This document shows, one piece after another, positions 21,901-27,976 of a stretch of DNA of 64,000 bases. How positions within the stretch are numbered: the first letter of the stretch is position 1; each line of letters begins with the position of its first letter. The notes under the pieces were generated by a model. That model ran no database searches. It was not told the DNA's origin and was given only the letters and a program-made list of their open reading frames with translations. Source of the stretch: Meghimatium bilineatum (Eukaryota; Mollusca; Gastropoda; Stylommatophora; Philomycidae); assembly GCA_034231615.1 (NCBI GenBank), contig CM067311.1:23006173-23070172 (forward strand), in the 5' to 3' direction. A program made the translations under genes and the position numbers.

Positions 21901-24900
21901 TGGAATGTGTTTATAATAGATTCAAATGTAGAAGCATTGAAATCTGCTCTCACAGAAAAGTGTAGAAGTACAAGGGGTAAACATAATGAAATTGTATTAA
22001 AAATAAATATTTGTTTATTTTACTGTTTTGGCCAGCAACTGCAAAGAAAACCTTTCACAGCTGCATTTGGGGTCACAAATCATGGGTTGGAAACCTGTAG
22101 CTTAGATAATTGGTGTTTTGAACATTAAAGATAGAGTTAGGAGACATTATGATGTGCTCAGTTTTCCAGTTCATCAGTCAAGTATATCAAATTAAGATCA
22201 GTGTTTCAGAAAGTTGTTGATTCTTGAGATCTTCTGCTTCTGTCACATCTCTAAAGATATCCATGAACAACATAAAGAAATCCTCACAAACCTCCCAAAT
22301 GAAATTGAAACACTAATGGACTTTGAAGAGCCAGGCAATAGTCTCCAGAATGTCTCCATAATAACACAGGTTCCTGGAATAATTAATAAGGAATACCAAA
22401 CTCCACCTCAACTAAAAGCATTGACACTGGAGATGATAGAAATAAAATACAATCCCAAGGATTGGACACATGTCTACACAGATGGATCGGCAGAAGGAGC
22501 AGTAAGGAATAGAGGAGGTGGAATTTTTATAAGACTCAAAGATGGAAAGACAATATCAAAAGCTTTTCCAACTGGGAAATGCTCCTCTAATTTTAGAGCA
22601 GAAGCAGTTGCACTCCATCAAGCACTGAAAGCCTTCACTGAACCAGGACTGCCAAGACCAAAGAAGATAGCCATATTCACAGATTGCAGATCCCTACTGG
22701 AATCAATCCAGAGCAACAGAAACGAAAGCCTTCTGTACAACATCAGACATGAGCTAAGACAGTTCCAAAAATCAAAAGCTATTGCCCTTCAGTGGATACC
22801 ATCACACTGTGGAATCATGGGAAATGAGAAAGCGGATGCTCTGTCAAAGGCAGGAAGTGAAATGGAGCAACACAGACACCCACTGTCTTACGGAGAAGTA
22901 AAAACAATAATCCGCAACACATACTCAGCAAAGTGGAAGAAAGAAACGGAAGGGGAATACGAACATGTTGCAATACATCTCCTCCAAAGATATCAACAGA
23001 CCACAATATTTTGCCTTAGAACAGGCCACTGCAGACTGTTGGGTCACCTTTATCGATTAAGGATCTCATACACAGATGAATGTCCATGTGAATTCGGAAC
23101 CCAGACTCCAGAACACATACTTCAGGACTGCCCAACATGCAAAGACAACAGACCTGGCCAGAGGATACAGACTTGAGGCAAAAGCTATGGGGCAGCCACT
23201 CTGACCTGGAGAAGACAGCGGACTTCGTCTTGATGACAGGTCTGACGGTATAGCATGACCACATGCTGAACGCAGAAGAAGATGGGTTGGAAACCTGTAG
23301 CTTAGATAATTGGTGTTTTGAACATTAAAGATAGAGTTAGGAGACATTATGATGTGCTCAGTTTTCCAGTTCATCAGTCAAGTATATCAGATTAAGATCA
23401 GTGTTTCAGAAAGTTGTTGATTCTTGAGATCTTTCTGGAACATGCACTTTGTTCTCTCATCTATGTATATCTTTCTCTGAACAATTTACATTGTCCATCT
23501 CAGCCTCTTCTTCATCATTTCATAGTGTACCATATCTTTGACTAAACCTATGGAATTTGTAAATAAATACCAGAAGATTCAATCAGGTTTTTTTAGTGTC
23601 ACTTTCTAGAATGTGTTTTTAGATGTTCTTGTCTTCGTTCATGCATAGGCCTATTCACATGCATGTGTTACAGGCACACTTTACATATTTCCTATAAGAG
23701 AGCATAAGACAAATGTGTATGGTATGTAAGAAATAATGAATCTCGCAAGCATACAAGAATCATTACTTTCAATGGTAAAAGGACAAAAACTTGCATAGTT
23801 TGGACATATACGCTGAAGTGATTCTGTCAAAAATGATTTTCAATGGTACATCTTTCCTGTACCATTTTCTGTACATCTTTCCTGTAACATCTTTCCTGTA
23901 CCATGATTTTCAATGGTACATCTTTCCTGTACCATCTGTCCTAGGACAGATGACACGCATTTTCAAGAACAAAAATGTAAACATAGACACTAAAGTTGCA
24001 TTATACAAGACTATTATTATTCCATCACTATGCTACCAGAGCCAAACCTGGACAATGACAGCACAAGACAAAAGAAAAATAGTGACAACAGAAATGACAT
24101 GTCTACGAAGAATACTCGGAGTGTCATTAAGAGATAGAATTAGAAACAATAACATCAGACAGATAACCAAAACAATACCAGTATTGGAACACATCAAAAG
24201 ACAACAGATCAAGTGGTTTTCACACGCTTCCAGACTACCGACATATAGCATGCCACAAATAGCCATGACACATAGACATAACGGTTATAAAGCCAGAGGC
24301 ACACCATGTAAAAGATGGATCACAGAAATCAAAGAAGCCACAGGAACAAGCTTACAAACAGCGCACAAGAAGGCCATCTCCAGAGAACTCTTCCACCCCT
24401 GACGCTGCAAGGCAAAAAGGGACACAGCGTATAGATAGATCTTTCCTGTGGTAGAGGGTGAGGGGCAAAAAGTCAAATAAAATCATGGGCAGACAATATC
24501 AAAGACTGAACAGGTCAAGATTTCCACACTCATCCGCATTGCTGGAGGACTATGTCTGTTGACACATCCTATGATCCTGATCGGTTATGGGTGGATTTAC
24601 ACTTCTCTTTCAGTTGATTATTTTGAAGAAAATTTAAACAAGCATGGACCATTAGGCCTTCATGAAATTTGTGACTAGAGAATATATGTGTGGAGTGTTT
24701 TGACTAAAATCGCACCGTTATATATTACATATCATAGGAAATGATTAGGGAGGTATTAGATTAGGGAGGTATTAGATTAGGGAGGTATTAGATTAGGGAG
24801 GTATTAGATTAGGGAGGTATTAGATTAGGGAGGTATTAGATTAGGGAGGTATTAGATTAGGGAGGTATTAGATTAGGGAGGTATTAGATTAGAGTTGGCT

Positions 24901-25136
24901 GTCTTTTCTACCACAGGATCAAAATAACCCAGAAGCCATGCTGAAGTCAGATGTGTCAATTTGAAGGTCACAGATATCACAGCTAAGCTGTAAACCAGGA
25001 CACAAAACATTCCGTCCTCTATGCTATTTCCAGCTAGAGTTTTAGAATGAAAACAGAAGTTGTTATTTACATATGTTTATTCATGCATATTCACAATTCT
25101 ATTTCAGCTGATTACTTCAAAGAAAAGGGGATATGA
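9790..25136 (+). CDS. PFN4: Profilin-4 (four exons, 128 residues)
   Basis: The coding exons are 9790-9906, 13146-13280, 19989-20094 and 25108-25136. The joins are phase 0, phase 0 and phase 1, and together they give 387 bases ending in TGA. The conceptual protein begins [19 protein letters not shown], contains [21 protein letters not shown] and [18 protein letters not shown], and ends ADYFKEKGI. This follows vertebrate profilin-4 along its whole length (about 129 residues). Profilin-4 is the divergent profilin: in mammals it is testis-enriched, linked to acrosome and manchette formation, and reported to bind phospholipids rather than actin or poly-proline. The same role here is inference. All introns have GT-AG borders with good pyrimidine tracts (3.2, 6.7 and 5.0 kb) and are full of transposon debris. 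No frameshift or stop is seen in the exons, so the gene looks intact. An alternative last exon lies at 24614-24678. Confidence 0.92.
10018..11010. other. PFN4 intron 1, 5' part: no gene; homopolymer-rich transposon-like stretch
   Basis: From about 10540 to 10990 the sequence has long runs of C, T, A and G. A TTGTTGACGTC motif near 10682 resembles the ends of the elements at 54460-54765 and 61960-62197. Low-confidence remnant of a small DNA transposon. Confidence 0.35.
11023..11288 (+). mobile_element. tSINE-1, tRNA-derived SINE, complete copy with 12-bp target-site duplication
   Basis: Flanks are perfect TATGGCATGCAT repeats (11011-11022 and 11289-11300). The 5' part resembles a tRNA: box A TAGCTCAGTGG, box B GGTTCATTCCC. 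The body contains GGTACCGGATTAATCCGG, AGACTGCGAGGGAGAGGAG and GATCGCTAACATCTCACA, and ends CTATGGGTTACTTTAC. Other copies are at 48636-48904 and 60650-60870 (minus). Confidence 0.92.
11590..12955 (+). mobile_element. Decayed LINE: RT thumb, RNase H and C-terminal region
   Basis: In PFN4 intron 1. The first frame (11604-11936) reads [22 protein letters not shown], a conserved block after the RT palm. Around 12440 the frames give [11 protein letters not shown] and SLADSAV, the RNase H C-terminal box, and after the nested insertion the frame ends [19 protein letters not shown], a C-terminal Cys block. The upstream RT and endonuclease are missing. A FAM-A element splits it at 12568-12724. Confidence 0.75.
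12568..12724 (+). mobile_element. FAM-A short retroposon (157 bp) nested in a LINE, 8-bp target-site duplication
   Basis: Flanked by AATTCATT at 12560-12567 and 12725-12732. It begins TCTCCGCCGAAGA and ends GAATGAACGATGAAGAAGAAGG. Removing it mentally puts the LINE frames on either side (..VINS and [10 protein letters not shown]..) back in register. Confidence 0.85.
12964..12979. repeat. Poly(G) tract
   Basis: About 14 consecutive G at the end of the LINE. Confidence 0.9.
13146..13280 (+). CDS. PFN4: PFN4 exon 2
   Basis: 45 codons between the acceptor TTTATTTCTATTTCAG and donor GTAAGT. It encodes [18 protein letters not shown] and [20 protein letters not shown], the profilin-4 central sheet. 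Phase 0 at both ends. Confidence 0.92.
13400..13465 (+). repeat. Dispersed repeat fragment
   Basis: A short stretch (GAGGTTTCTCAGCTTTCTTT, ATACCCAGGAGACTTCA) recurs near 38395-38475 and, reversed, near 39580-39685. Class unknown. Confidence 0.45.
13470..13516. repeat. Two poly(G) tracts
   Basis: Two runs of ten or more G about 20 bases apart in intron 2. Confidence 0.85.
13625..14120. repeat. Degenerate minisatellite, split by a LINE fragment
   Basis: Units of about 36 bp around TTGAAATGTAGAGATTGTG and TTTACCTTGGAATG. A LINE 3' fragment at about 13730-13905 interrupts it. Confidence 0.6.
13730..13905 (-). mobile_element. LINE (RTE/CFDP2-like) 3' fragment, minus strand
   Basis: It shares TTCTTTCCAGAACGT and CTTCCTAATGAACTCC with the 3' ends at 21447 and 57950. 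The minus strand encodes remnants of the C-terminal FRKTTFWKE tail of that family. Confidence 0.65.
14311..17147 (-). mobile_element. Near-full-length LINE with APE endonuclease and RT, decayed, minus strand
   Basis: Inside PFN4 intron 2. Reading the minus strand from 17147: [10 protein letters not shown] (endonuclease start), [13 protein letters not shown] and SDHNPV (16715-16290), then a linker. RT blocks follow: FGFRKNKGT and INYSKAFD near 15479-15340, [11 protein letters not shown] near 15095, YLGHIVTND, and a C-terminal region with [13 protein letters not shown]. It ends with the [15 protein letters not shown] tail and an ATC-rich 3' end. This is the type often annotated as craniofacial development protein 2-like (RTE-related). 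YADD is intact but the frames are broken in many places. No RNase H. Confidence 0.85.
17148..17844. other. PFN4 intron 2: AT-rich, no feature
   Basis: No repeat unit, LINE motif or coding frame seen. Confidence 0.5.
17845..18000 (+). mobile_element. LINE 3' fragment
   Basis: The frame reads [14 protein letters not shown], then [18 protein letters not shown] and a GAAGAAGAAG tail. A minus-strand copy of the same end is at 39685-39850. Confidence 0.7.
18342..18455 (-). ncRNA. Two decayed hammerhead-ribozyme-like motifs, as in Penelope-like elements
   Basis: On the minus strand two motifs 85 bases apart read TTGATAAAG, a short stem-loop, then (G/A)(T/A)(C/T)GAAATGT. This is the arrangement of hammerhead cores (CUGAUGA, stem II, GAAA) in the terminal repeats of Penelope-like elements and retrozymes. 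The core carries substitutions (T for C, A for G), so it should not be active. The match is by eye. Confidence 0.4.
18740..18990 (-). mobile_element. LINE C-terminal fragment, minus strand
   Basis: Minus-strand frames give [16 protein letters not shown] and [17 protein letters not shown], the region after RT in the RTE-type LINEs here. Confidence 0.6.
19155..19258. repeat. Tandem duplication, two 52-bp units
   Basis: Two nearly identical units around AGTAACAAACTGGGTGATGA. Confidence 0.9.
19400..19800 (+). mobile_element. LINE C-terminal fragment
   Basis: The frame from 19418 gives [31 protein letters not shown] and WFSHLMRMN, then a basic KPRRRWIE-like stretch in another frame. Ends approximate. 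Confidence 0.65.
19848..19950. mobile_element. Fragment of the mariner-type small element
   Basis: The order TATTTAACAACACATTT, CCAATTAATGTTATTG, ACTGTATAT and GTTATTACATAA is shared with the fuller copy at 20115-20263. Confidence 0.5.
19989..20094 (+). CDS. PFN4: PFN4 exon 3
   Basis: 35 codons plus one base, between acceptor TTTATTATTTCAG and donor GTAAGT. It encodes [11 protein letters not shown] and [19 protein letters not shown], the most conserved part of profilin-4. It ends in phase 1, so the next exon must supply two bases. Reading through the donor gives an unrelated extension into a mariner-type element. Confidence 0.92.
20115..20263. mobile_element. Mariner-type small inverted-repeat element (MITE), 149 bp
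   Basis: Flanked by TA on both sides. The terminal inverted repeats are CAGCAGAATTCCTCTATA and, from the right, CAGTGGAATTCTGTTATA (imperfect). TA duplication and CAGTG termini are typical of Tc1/mariner-derived MITEs. It sits 20 bases after the PFN4 exon 3 donor. Confidence 0.7.
20315..20742 (+). mobile_element. FAM-B SINE-like copy, split by a tRNA-derived SINE
   Basis: The left part (GTTGCCAGGGTCCAAAAGTT, GAGCAAAAAATAGCAATA) and the right part (from about 20612, with GGAGTTGACTATG and CATGCTGAAATTGGATGT) align to one FAM-B unit once 20350-20611 is removed. Its 3' end is lost in the minisatellite at 20742. Confidence 0.7.
20350..20611 (-). mobile_element. tRNA-derived SINE, minus strand, 14-bp target-site duplication
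   Basis: Flanked by AAAAAATAGCAATA at 20336-20349 and 20612-20625. On the minus strand it has a tRNA-like head: GGGATCTCCC, box A TGGCGTAGTGG, and a weak box B AGGTCACAGGCTC. The body differs from tSINE-1, so this is a separate SINE family. Confidence 0.75.
20742..21090. repeat. Minisatellite, 51-bp unit, about seven copies
   Basis: Unit contains CCTGTAGTTGGAACATTGG and GGAGTTATGTGTTGTTAG. Because 51 is a multiple of three, open frames exist on both strands (17-residue period); these are not proteins. Confidence 0.92.
21100..21430. other. PFN4 intron 3: no feature
   Basis: AT-rich intron sequence. Nothing recognised. Confidence 0.5.
21447..21916 (-). mobile_element. LINE (RTE/CFDP2-like) 3' fragment with 13-bp target-site duplication
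   Basis: Flanked by perfect TAGATTCAAATGT at 21434-21446 and 21917-21929. The plus strand begins with the shared 3' end CATGTGACATATTCT..CAAGAACAT, also at 57945. A second LINE fragment is nested at 21693-21870. Confidence 0.8.
21693..21870 (-). mobile_element. I-type LINE 3' fragment nested in another LINE fragment, 11-bp target-site duplication
   Basis: Flanked by TTTTTGCTATT at 21682-21692 and 21871-21881. It is the reverse complement of the last ~180 bases of the LINE at 22234-23281 (shared CTTCAGGACTGCCCAACAT and GCAGAAGAAG end). Confidence 0.85.
22082..22233. repeat. 152-bp direct repeat, left copy
   Basis: Matches 23282-23433 at an offset of exactly 1200 with one difference seen (A/G at 22190 against 23390). 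The two copies flank a 1048-bp LINE fragment. Confidence 0.92.
22234..23281 (+). mobile_element. 5'-truncated I-type LINE (RNase H and C-terminus) between long direct repeats
   Basis: A 320-codon frame (22214-23176) covers a well-kept RNase H domain: [25 protein letters not shown] and [18 protein letters not shown] supply the catalytic D, E, D, H and [14 protein letters not shown] and [17 protein letters not shown] form the C-terminal Cys/His block. A frameshift near 23145 moves the tail ([20 protein letters not shown]) to another frame. The element ends TGAACGCAGAAGAAG, the terminus shared by FAM-A and FAM-B, so its family is a candidate mobiliser of those SINEs. Confidence 0.88.
23282..23433. 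repeat. 152-bp direct repeat, right copy
   Basis: See 22082-22233. Starts at the base after the LINE 3' terminus, as a target-site duplication would. Confidence 0.92.
23820..23945. repeat. Short local repeats
   Basis: Repeated CATCTTTCCTGTACCAT and CATCTTTCCTGTAACAT with a TTTTCAATGGTA spacer, directly upstream of a LINE fragment. Confidence 0.75.
23930..24445 (+). mobile_element. LINE (RTE-like) C-terminal fragment
   Basis: The frame reads [49 protein letters not shown] and [16 protein letters not shown], ending at 24402. Fragments of the same family lie at 26690-27035 and 63440-63775. The end has a GATAGATAGATC tail. Confidence 0.8.
24614..24678 (+). CDS. PFN4: Alternative (duplicated) last exon of PFN4
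   Basis: Follows the acceptor ACTTCTCTTTCAG. In the phase required by exon 3 it reads (V)DYFEEN, then [14 protein letters not shown] and TAG. The first residues parallel the canonical end ADYFKEKGI at 25108. The acceptor regions also resemble each other (TTACACTTCTCTTTCAG against TTCACAATTCTATTTCAG), which suggests an old exon duplication. The extra 14 residues lie in sequence that recurs, reversed, near 27060-27165. Use would give a 140-residue protein. Whether it is spliced in is unknown. Confidence 0.5.
24722..25045 (+). mobile_element. FAM-B SINE-like copy with an internal 16-bp minisatellite
   Basis: Left edge CATATCATAGGAAATGATTAGG and right part AGAGTTGGCTGTC, AGCCATGCTGAAGTCAGATG follow the FAM-B order. 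Between them the AGGGAGGTATTAGATT segment is expanded about nine times. The copy lies between the two candidate PFN4 last exons. Confidence 0.7.
24742..24892. repeat. Minisatellite, 16-bp unit, nine copies
   Basis: Perfect units of AGGGAGGTATTAGATT. The unit corresponds to a FAM-B internal segment (AGGGAGGTTATGGGAT in the copy at 39078-39365). Confidence 0.95.
25108..25136 (+). CDS. PFN4: PFN4 exon 4 (canonical last exon, stop codon)
   Basis: Acceptor CAATTCTATTTCAG, then two bases completing the split codon (G|CT, Ala), then DYFKEKGI and TGA. The length and Tyr/Lys/Gly pattern match the profilin-4 C-terminus, making a 128-residue protein. Confidence 0.85.
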
Positions 25137-25235
25137 TAAAGTTTCAAGGGATATTCCTACATCGTATGAGTCATCCTAGTCTGTGATCCTTGACCTTTTC
25201 AAGCAAGGCAGCATTTGTTTATCATTATGAGAAAT

Positions 25236-25247
25236 AATAAAAATAAA
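25236..25247 (+). promoter_or_regulatory. Candidate polyadenylation signals for PFN4
   Basis: Two adjacent AATAAA hexamers about 100 bases after the stop codon. In AT-rich DNA such hexamers also occur by chance. Confidence 0.45.
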
Positions 25248-25429
25248 AACATACATAACATTAAGGCTTCACGAAAATACACAGAAAACTTTCAAATGAG
25301 ATTGTGAGATCTGATGACAATGCTATATCTTAGTAAATGAGTATTGTGAAGTTGTGAGGAATTACTGAAAGAAATCAGAAGGTAACAAGCAAGATAGAAC
25401 CTGGTCCTTTCAGTTAGTTGACACCAAAT

Positions 25430-26600
25430 TTTGATTTCAGGAAAGGTATGGGATGCTATTTTTGTGCTACGATATCTAAGTGAAAAGACACTTGAATACG
25501 ACCTACAATTAAACATCGCCTTCATCGACCAAGAAAAGGCATTTGACAGAGAAAAACTGTGGCTAATTTTGGAGTGCTATGGAGTACATAAACAATTACT
25601 AAACAACATAAGAGCTTTATACAAAAACTGCCAGAGTGTAATTATACCTACTGAGTACACAACAGACCCATTTGAAATAAAAACAGGTGTTAGACAAGGC
25701 TGCGGACTATCACCACTTCTGTTCATAACATACGTGGACTAAAGAAGCAGACACAAGAAAAAAATTCACCCCTGCAGAAGCATCAAATGAAGCTCACTCA
25801 ATGAACTGCTATTTGCAGATAATCAATGTTTAATATACAAATCTGAAAACAAATTACAGCGGCACACACACACACTTGCTCCATTCAACCTGCAAACAAC
25901 ACAACATGAAACTAAACACATCTAAAACAGAGACTAGGAAAATAAGCAGAGCACCAGGCCAGTTAAATGTATCTGTCAATGGTAAAAAACTAAAGCAAGT
26001 CCCAGAGTTTAAATACCTAGGAAGCATATTTACGGAGGATCGTAAACTCAACAGAGAGATTGAAACAAGGGTGCCAAAAAGCCAATGCTGTAACACCCAT
26101 CAATCTTCATGGCTACAAAAAGACAATTGATAAACAGTATTTTTATACAAACTCTGTTTTACCAATATAAAACATGACCCTTGACAAAGACGCTAGCGAA
26201 AAAGATCACAGTTTGAGAAATGAGATGTTTGAGGAAAGCTATAAATGTCACGAGAAGAGACCACTGAAGAAATAAAGATATTGGGAAAGAAGTAGACTAT
26301 CTCAAGTCAAGACTACATTGAGAGGCAGCAAACTAGATGGTTTGGTCACGTCGTGAGAAGGAACCTGGGCAACCAGCCCTTCGTGCATACATCAGCAGAA
26401 GACAATGCTACAAGACACGAAGAATACCAAGAACTAGATGGGCAGAGACAATCAAAGAAACATTAGACCTGGGTTCATCACAGCCAATGCAACTCAAATG
26501 GCCAAAGACAAGAAACTCAGAATCCCTTATTTCCCCCCCCCCCCCCCCCCCAATGATGCATTACGGCACAAGTGGAAATGACAAAAGATAGATAGACACC
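25430..26600 (+). mobile_element. Decayed LINE (RTE-like): RT palm to C-terminus
   Basis: RT blocks IAFIDQEKAFD (25431-25742), GVRQGCGLSPLLF, then LLFADNQCLIY near 25807 where the second catalytic Asp of the YADD-type motif is Asn. QVPEFKYLGSIFTEDRKL follows in a third frame, then RWFGHVVRR and a C-terminal tail. A run of about 20 C at 26531-26550 interrupts the end. The 3' end is GATAGATAGA. Confidence 0.82.
26531..26550. repeat. Poly(C) tract
   Basis: About 20 consecutive C inside the LINE C-terminal region. Confidence 0.9.
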
Positions 26601-26689
26601 AAAATACCTTGCTGCCTGAATTGCAACATTTAACTAATTTGAATATCTGCATCCCTTAATGCACAAGACAAATGTAAACACTTGTGACA

Positions 26690-27035
26690 GCTAAAATGGC
26701 AGGCTTATGCAGAATCCTAGGAATATTGCTAAGAGAGAGTGAGGAATGAGACAAATTAGACAAAGAACCAACATCACTCCAATCTTGGAATATATTAAGA
26801 GACAACAGATCAAATGGTTTGCACACATCAGCAGACTAGCATCAGACAGTATACCACAGCCAGCTATGCTACACAGATACAGTGAAAGCAGACCTAGAGA
26901 CCAACCATGAAAATGATGGAGCACTGAAATAAAAGAGGCGACAAATTCCACAATATACTCAGCACACACGAGGGCCATCTCCAGAAAACTTTTCTACCCC
27001 TGAAGCTGACGGGCAAAAAAGGGTTTAGCGAAAAG
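26690..27035 (+). mobile_element. LINE (RTE-like) C-terminal fragment
   Basis: Same family as 23930-24445: CGGAATCC-like RRILGI.LRE block, ATTAAGAGACAACAGATCAA, and the GATAGATA end. No intact frame. Confidence 0.7.
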
Positions 27036-27059
27036 ATAGATACCGTAGATCCTACTAGA

Positions 27060-27165
27060 GATGTAATATTAGTTAAAGACATTATATTCTCTAGCCACTA
27101 ATGCCACAAAGACCTAATGGTCAGCACAGCATGAAGGCCTGATGGTCCATGCATATTTAAATGTG
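27060..27165 (-). repeat. Dispersed repeat copy (unknown class)
   Basis: On the minus strand ATGGACCATCAGGCCTTCAT and CTAGAGAATATA match the sequence at 24628-24695, which includes the tail of the alternative PFN4 exon. Confidence 0.55.
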
Positions 27166-27544
27166 ATCCTTGAGGAATTTCCAAACCTGTGCAATTTCTG
27201 TATTGTTGTCTCTATCTCAACCTACAGTCCATATTCATAGTAACTATAGAATGCACACATTGGATGTTTTTGCGTGCGTGCGTGTGTATTTTTTTTCTTC
27301 AAAAAAGTACCTTTGAAGTGAGGTATGCTGCTTTTAACAATTTTGTTAGTGGCAGTCTCTGTTCTGATAATCCAGTCACCACGACCTCTGGAGAAGCAAT
27401 AACTAGGACTACATACTATTGCTACTGATTAAACTAATAAAAATTGGTAGTGTATTCTATTCAGGACATTTTTGCTCTAGTGACGTGACGTTCTAGACAA
27501 TATAAATATGTTCAGTAGTTTGCCATTGTTTTCTGAATGGTCCA

Positions 27545-27620
27545 GATGCACAATTTCCTGTGGTGGGATTCGAACCTGATGCCTTGGGAATCACAGTATG
27601 ATGCTCCCACAGAGCATATA
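27545..27620 (-). repeat. tRNA-like sequence (SINE head or tRNA pseudogene)
   Basis: The minus strand has a D-arm-like GCTCTGTGGGAGC and a perfect box B GGTTCGAATCC. The acceptor stem does not pair convincingly, so a working tRNA gene is unlikely. Confidence 0.45.
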
Positions 27621-27976
27621 AACTAATAGCTAACAAATAATAAAACTTTATGTCAAAAAACAAGACTTTTTACTAATGTCATCATCATCACCAGGTGCCA
27701 TGCCGGGTGGCGTATGCGGTCATGGCTCTCTACAGCTCTCTGTCCACAGTATTATGTATCAAAGTCGTTGTTGTTTCCTTGCTGTGCCAGGTTGTCAAAC
27801 TGTCTAATATTTTCTCACGTTGTCGCCCTCTGTCTCTGGTGCCTTCAATCTTGCCTGTTGTGATTATGTTCTCTAAACCTGCCTGTCTCATGAAGTGGCC
27901 AAAAAAAGAAGATTGCCTTTTTCTTATATTGTTGATTAAGGTCCGTTTCGCATTTAACTCTTTTAACACCTCTACA

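Noticed and set aside
22140-22200. PFN4 last exon after TTAGGAGAC (would give GDIMMC..)
   Set aside because: Poor pyrimidine tract, no similarity beyond GD, and it lies in the 152-bp repeat. The exon at 25108 fits much better.
27545-27620. Functional tRNA gene
   Set aside because: Good box B and D-arm, but no convincing acceptor stem and anticodon loop. More likely a SINE head.
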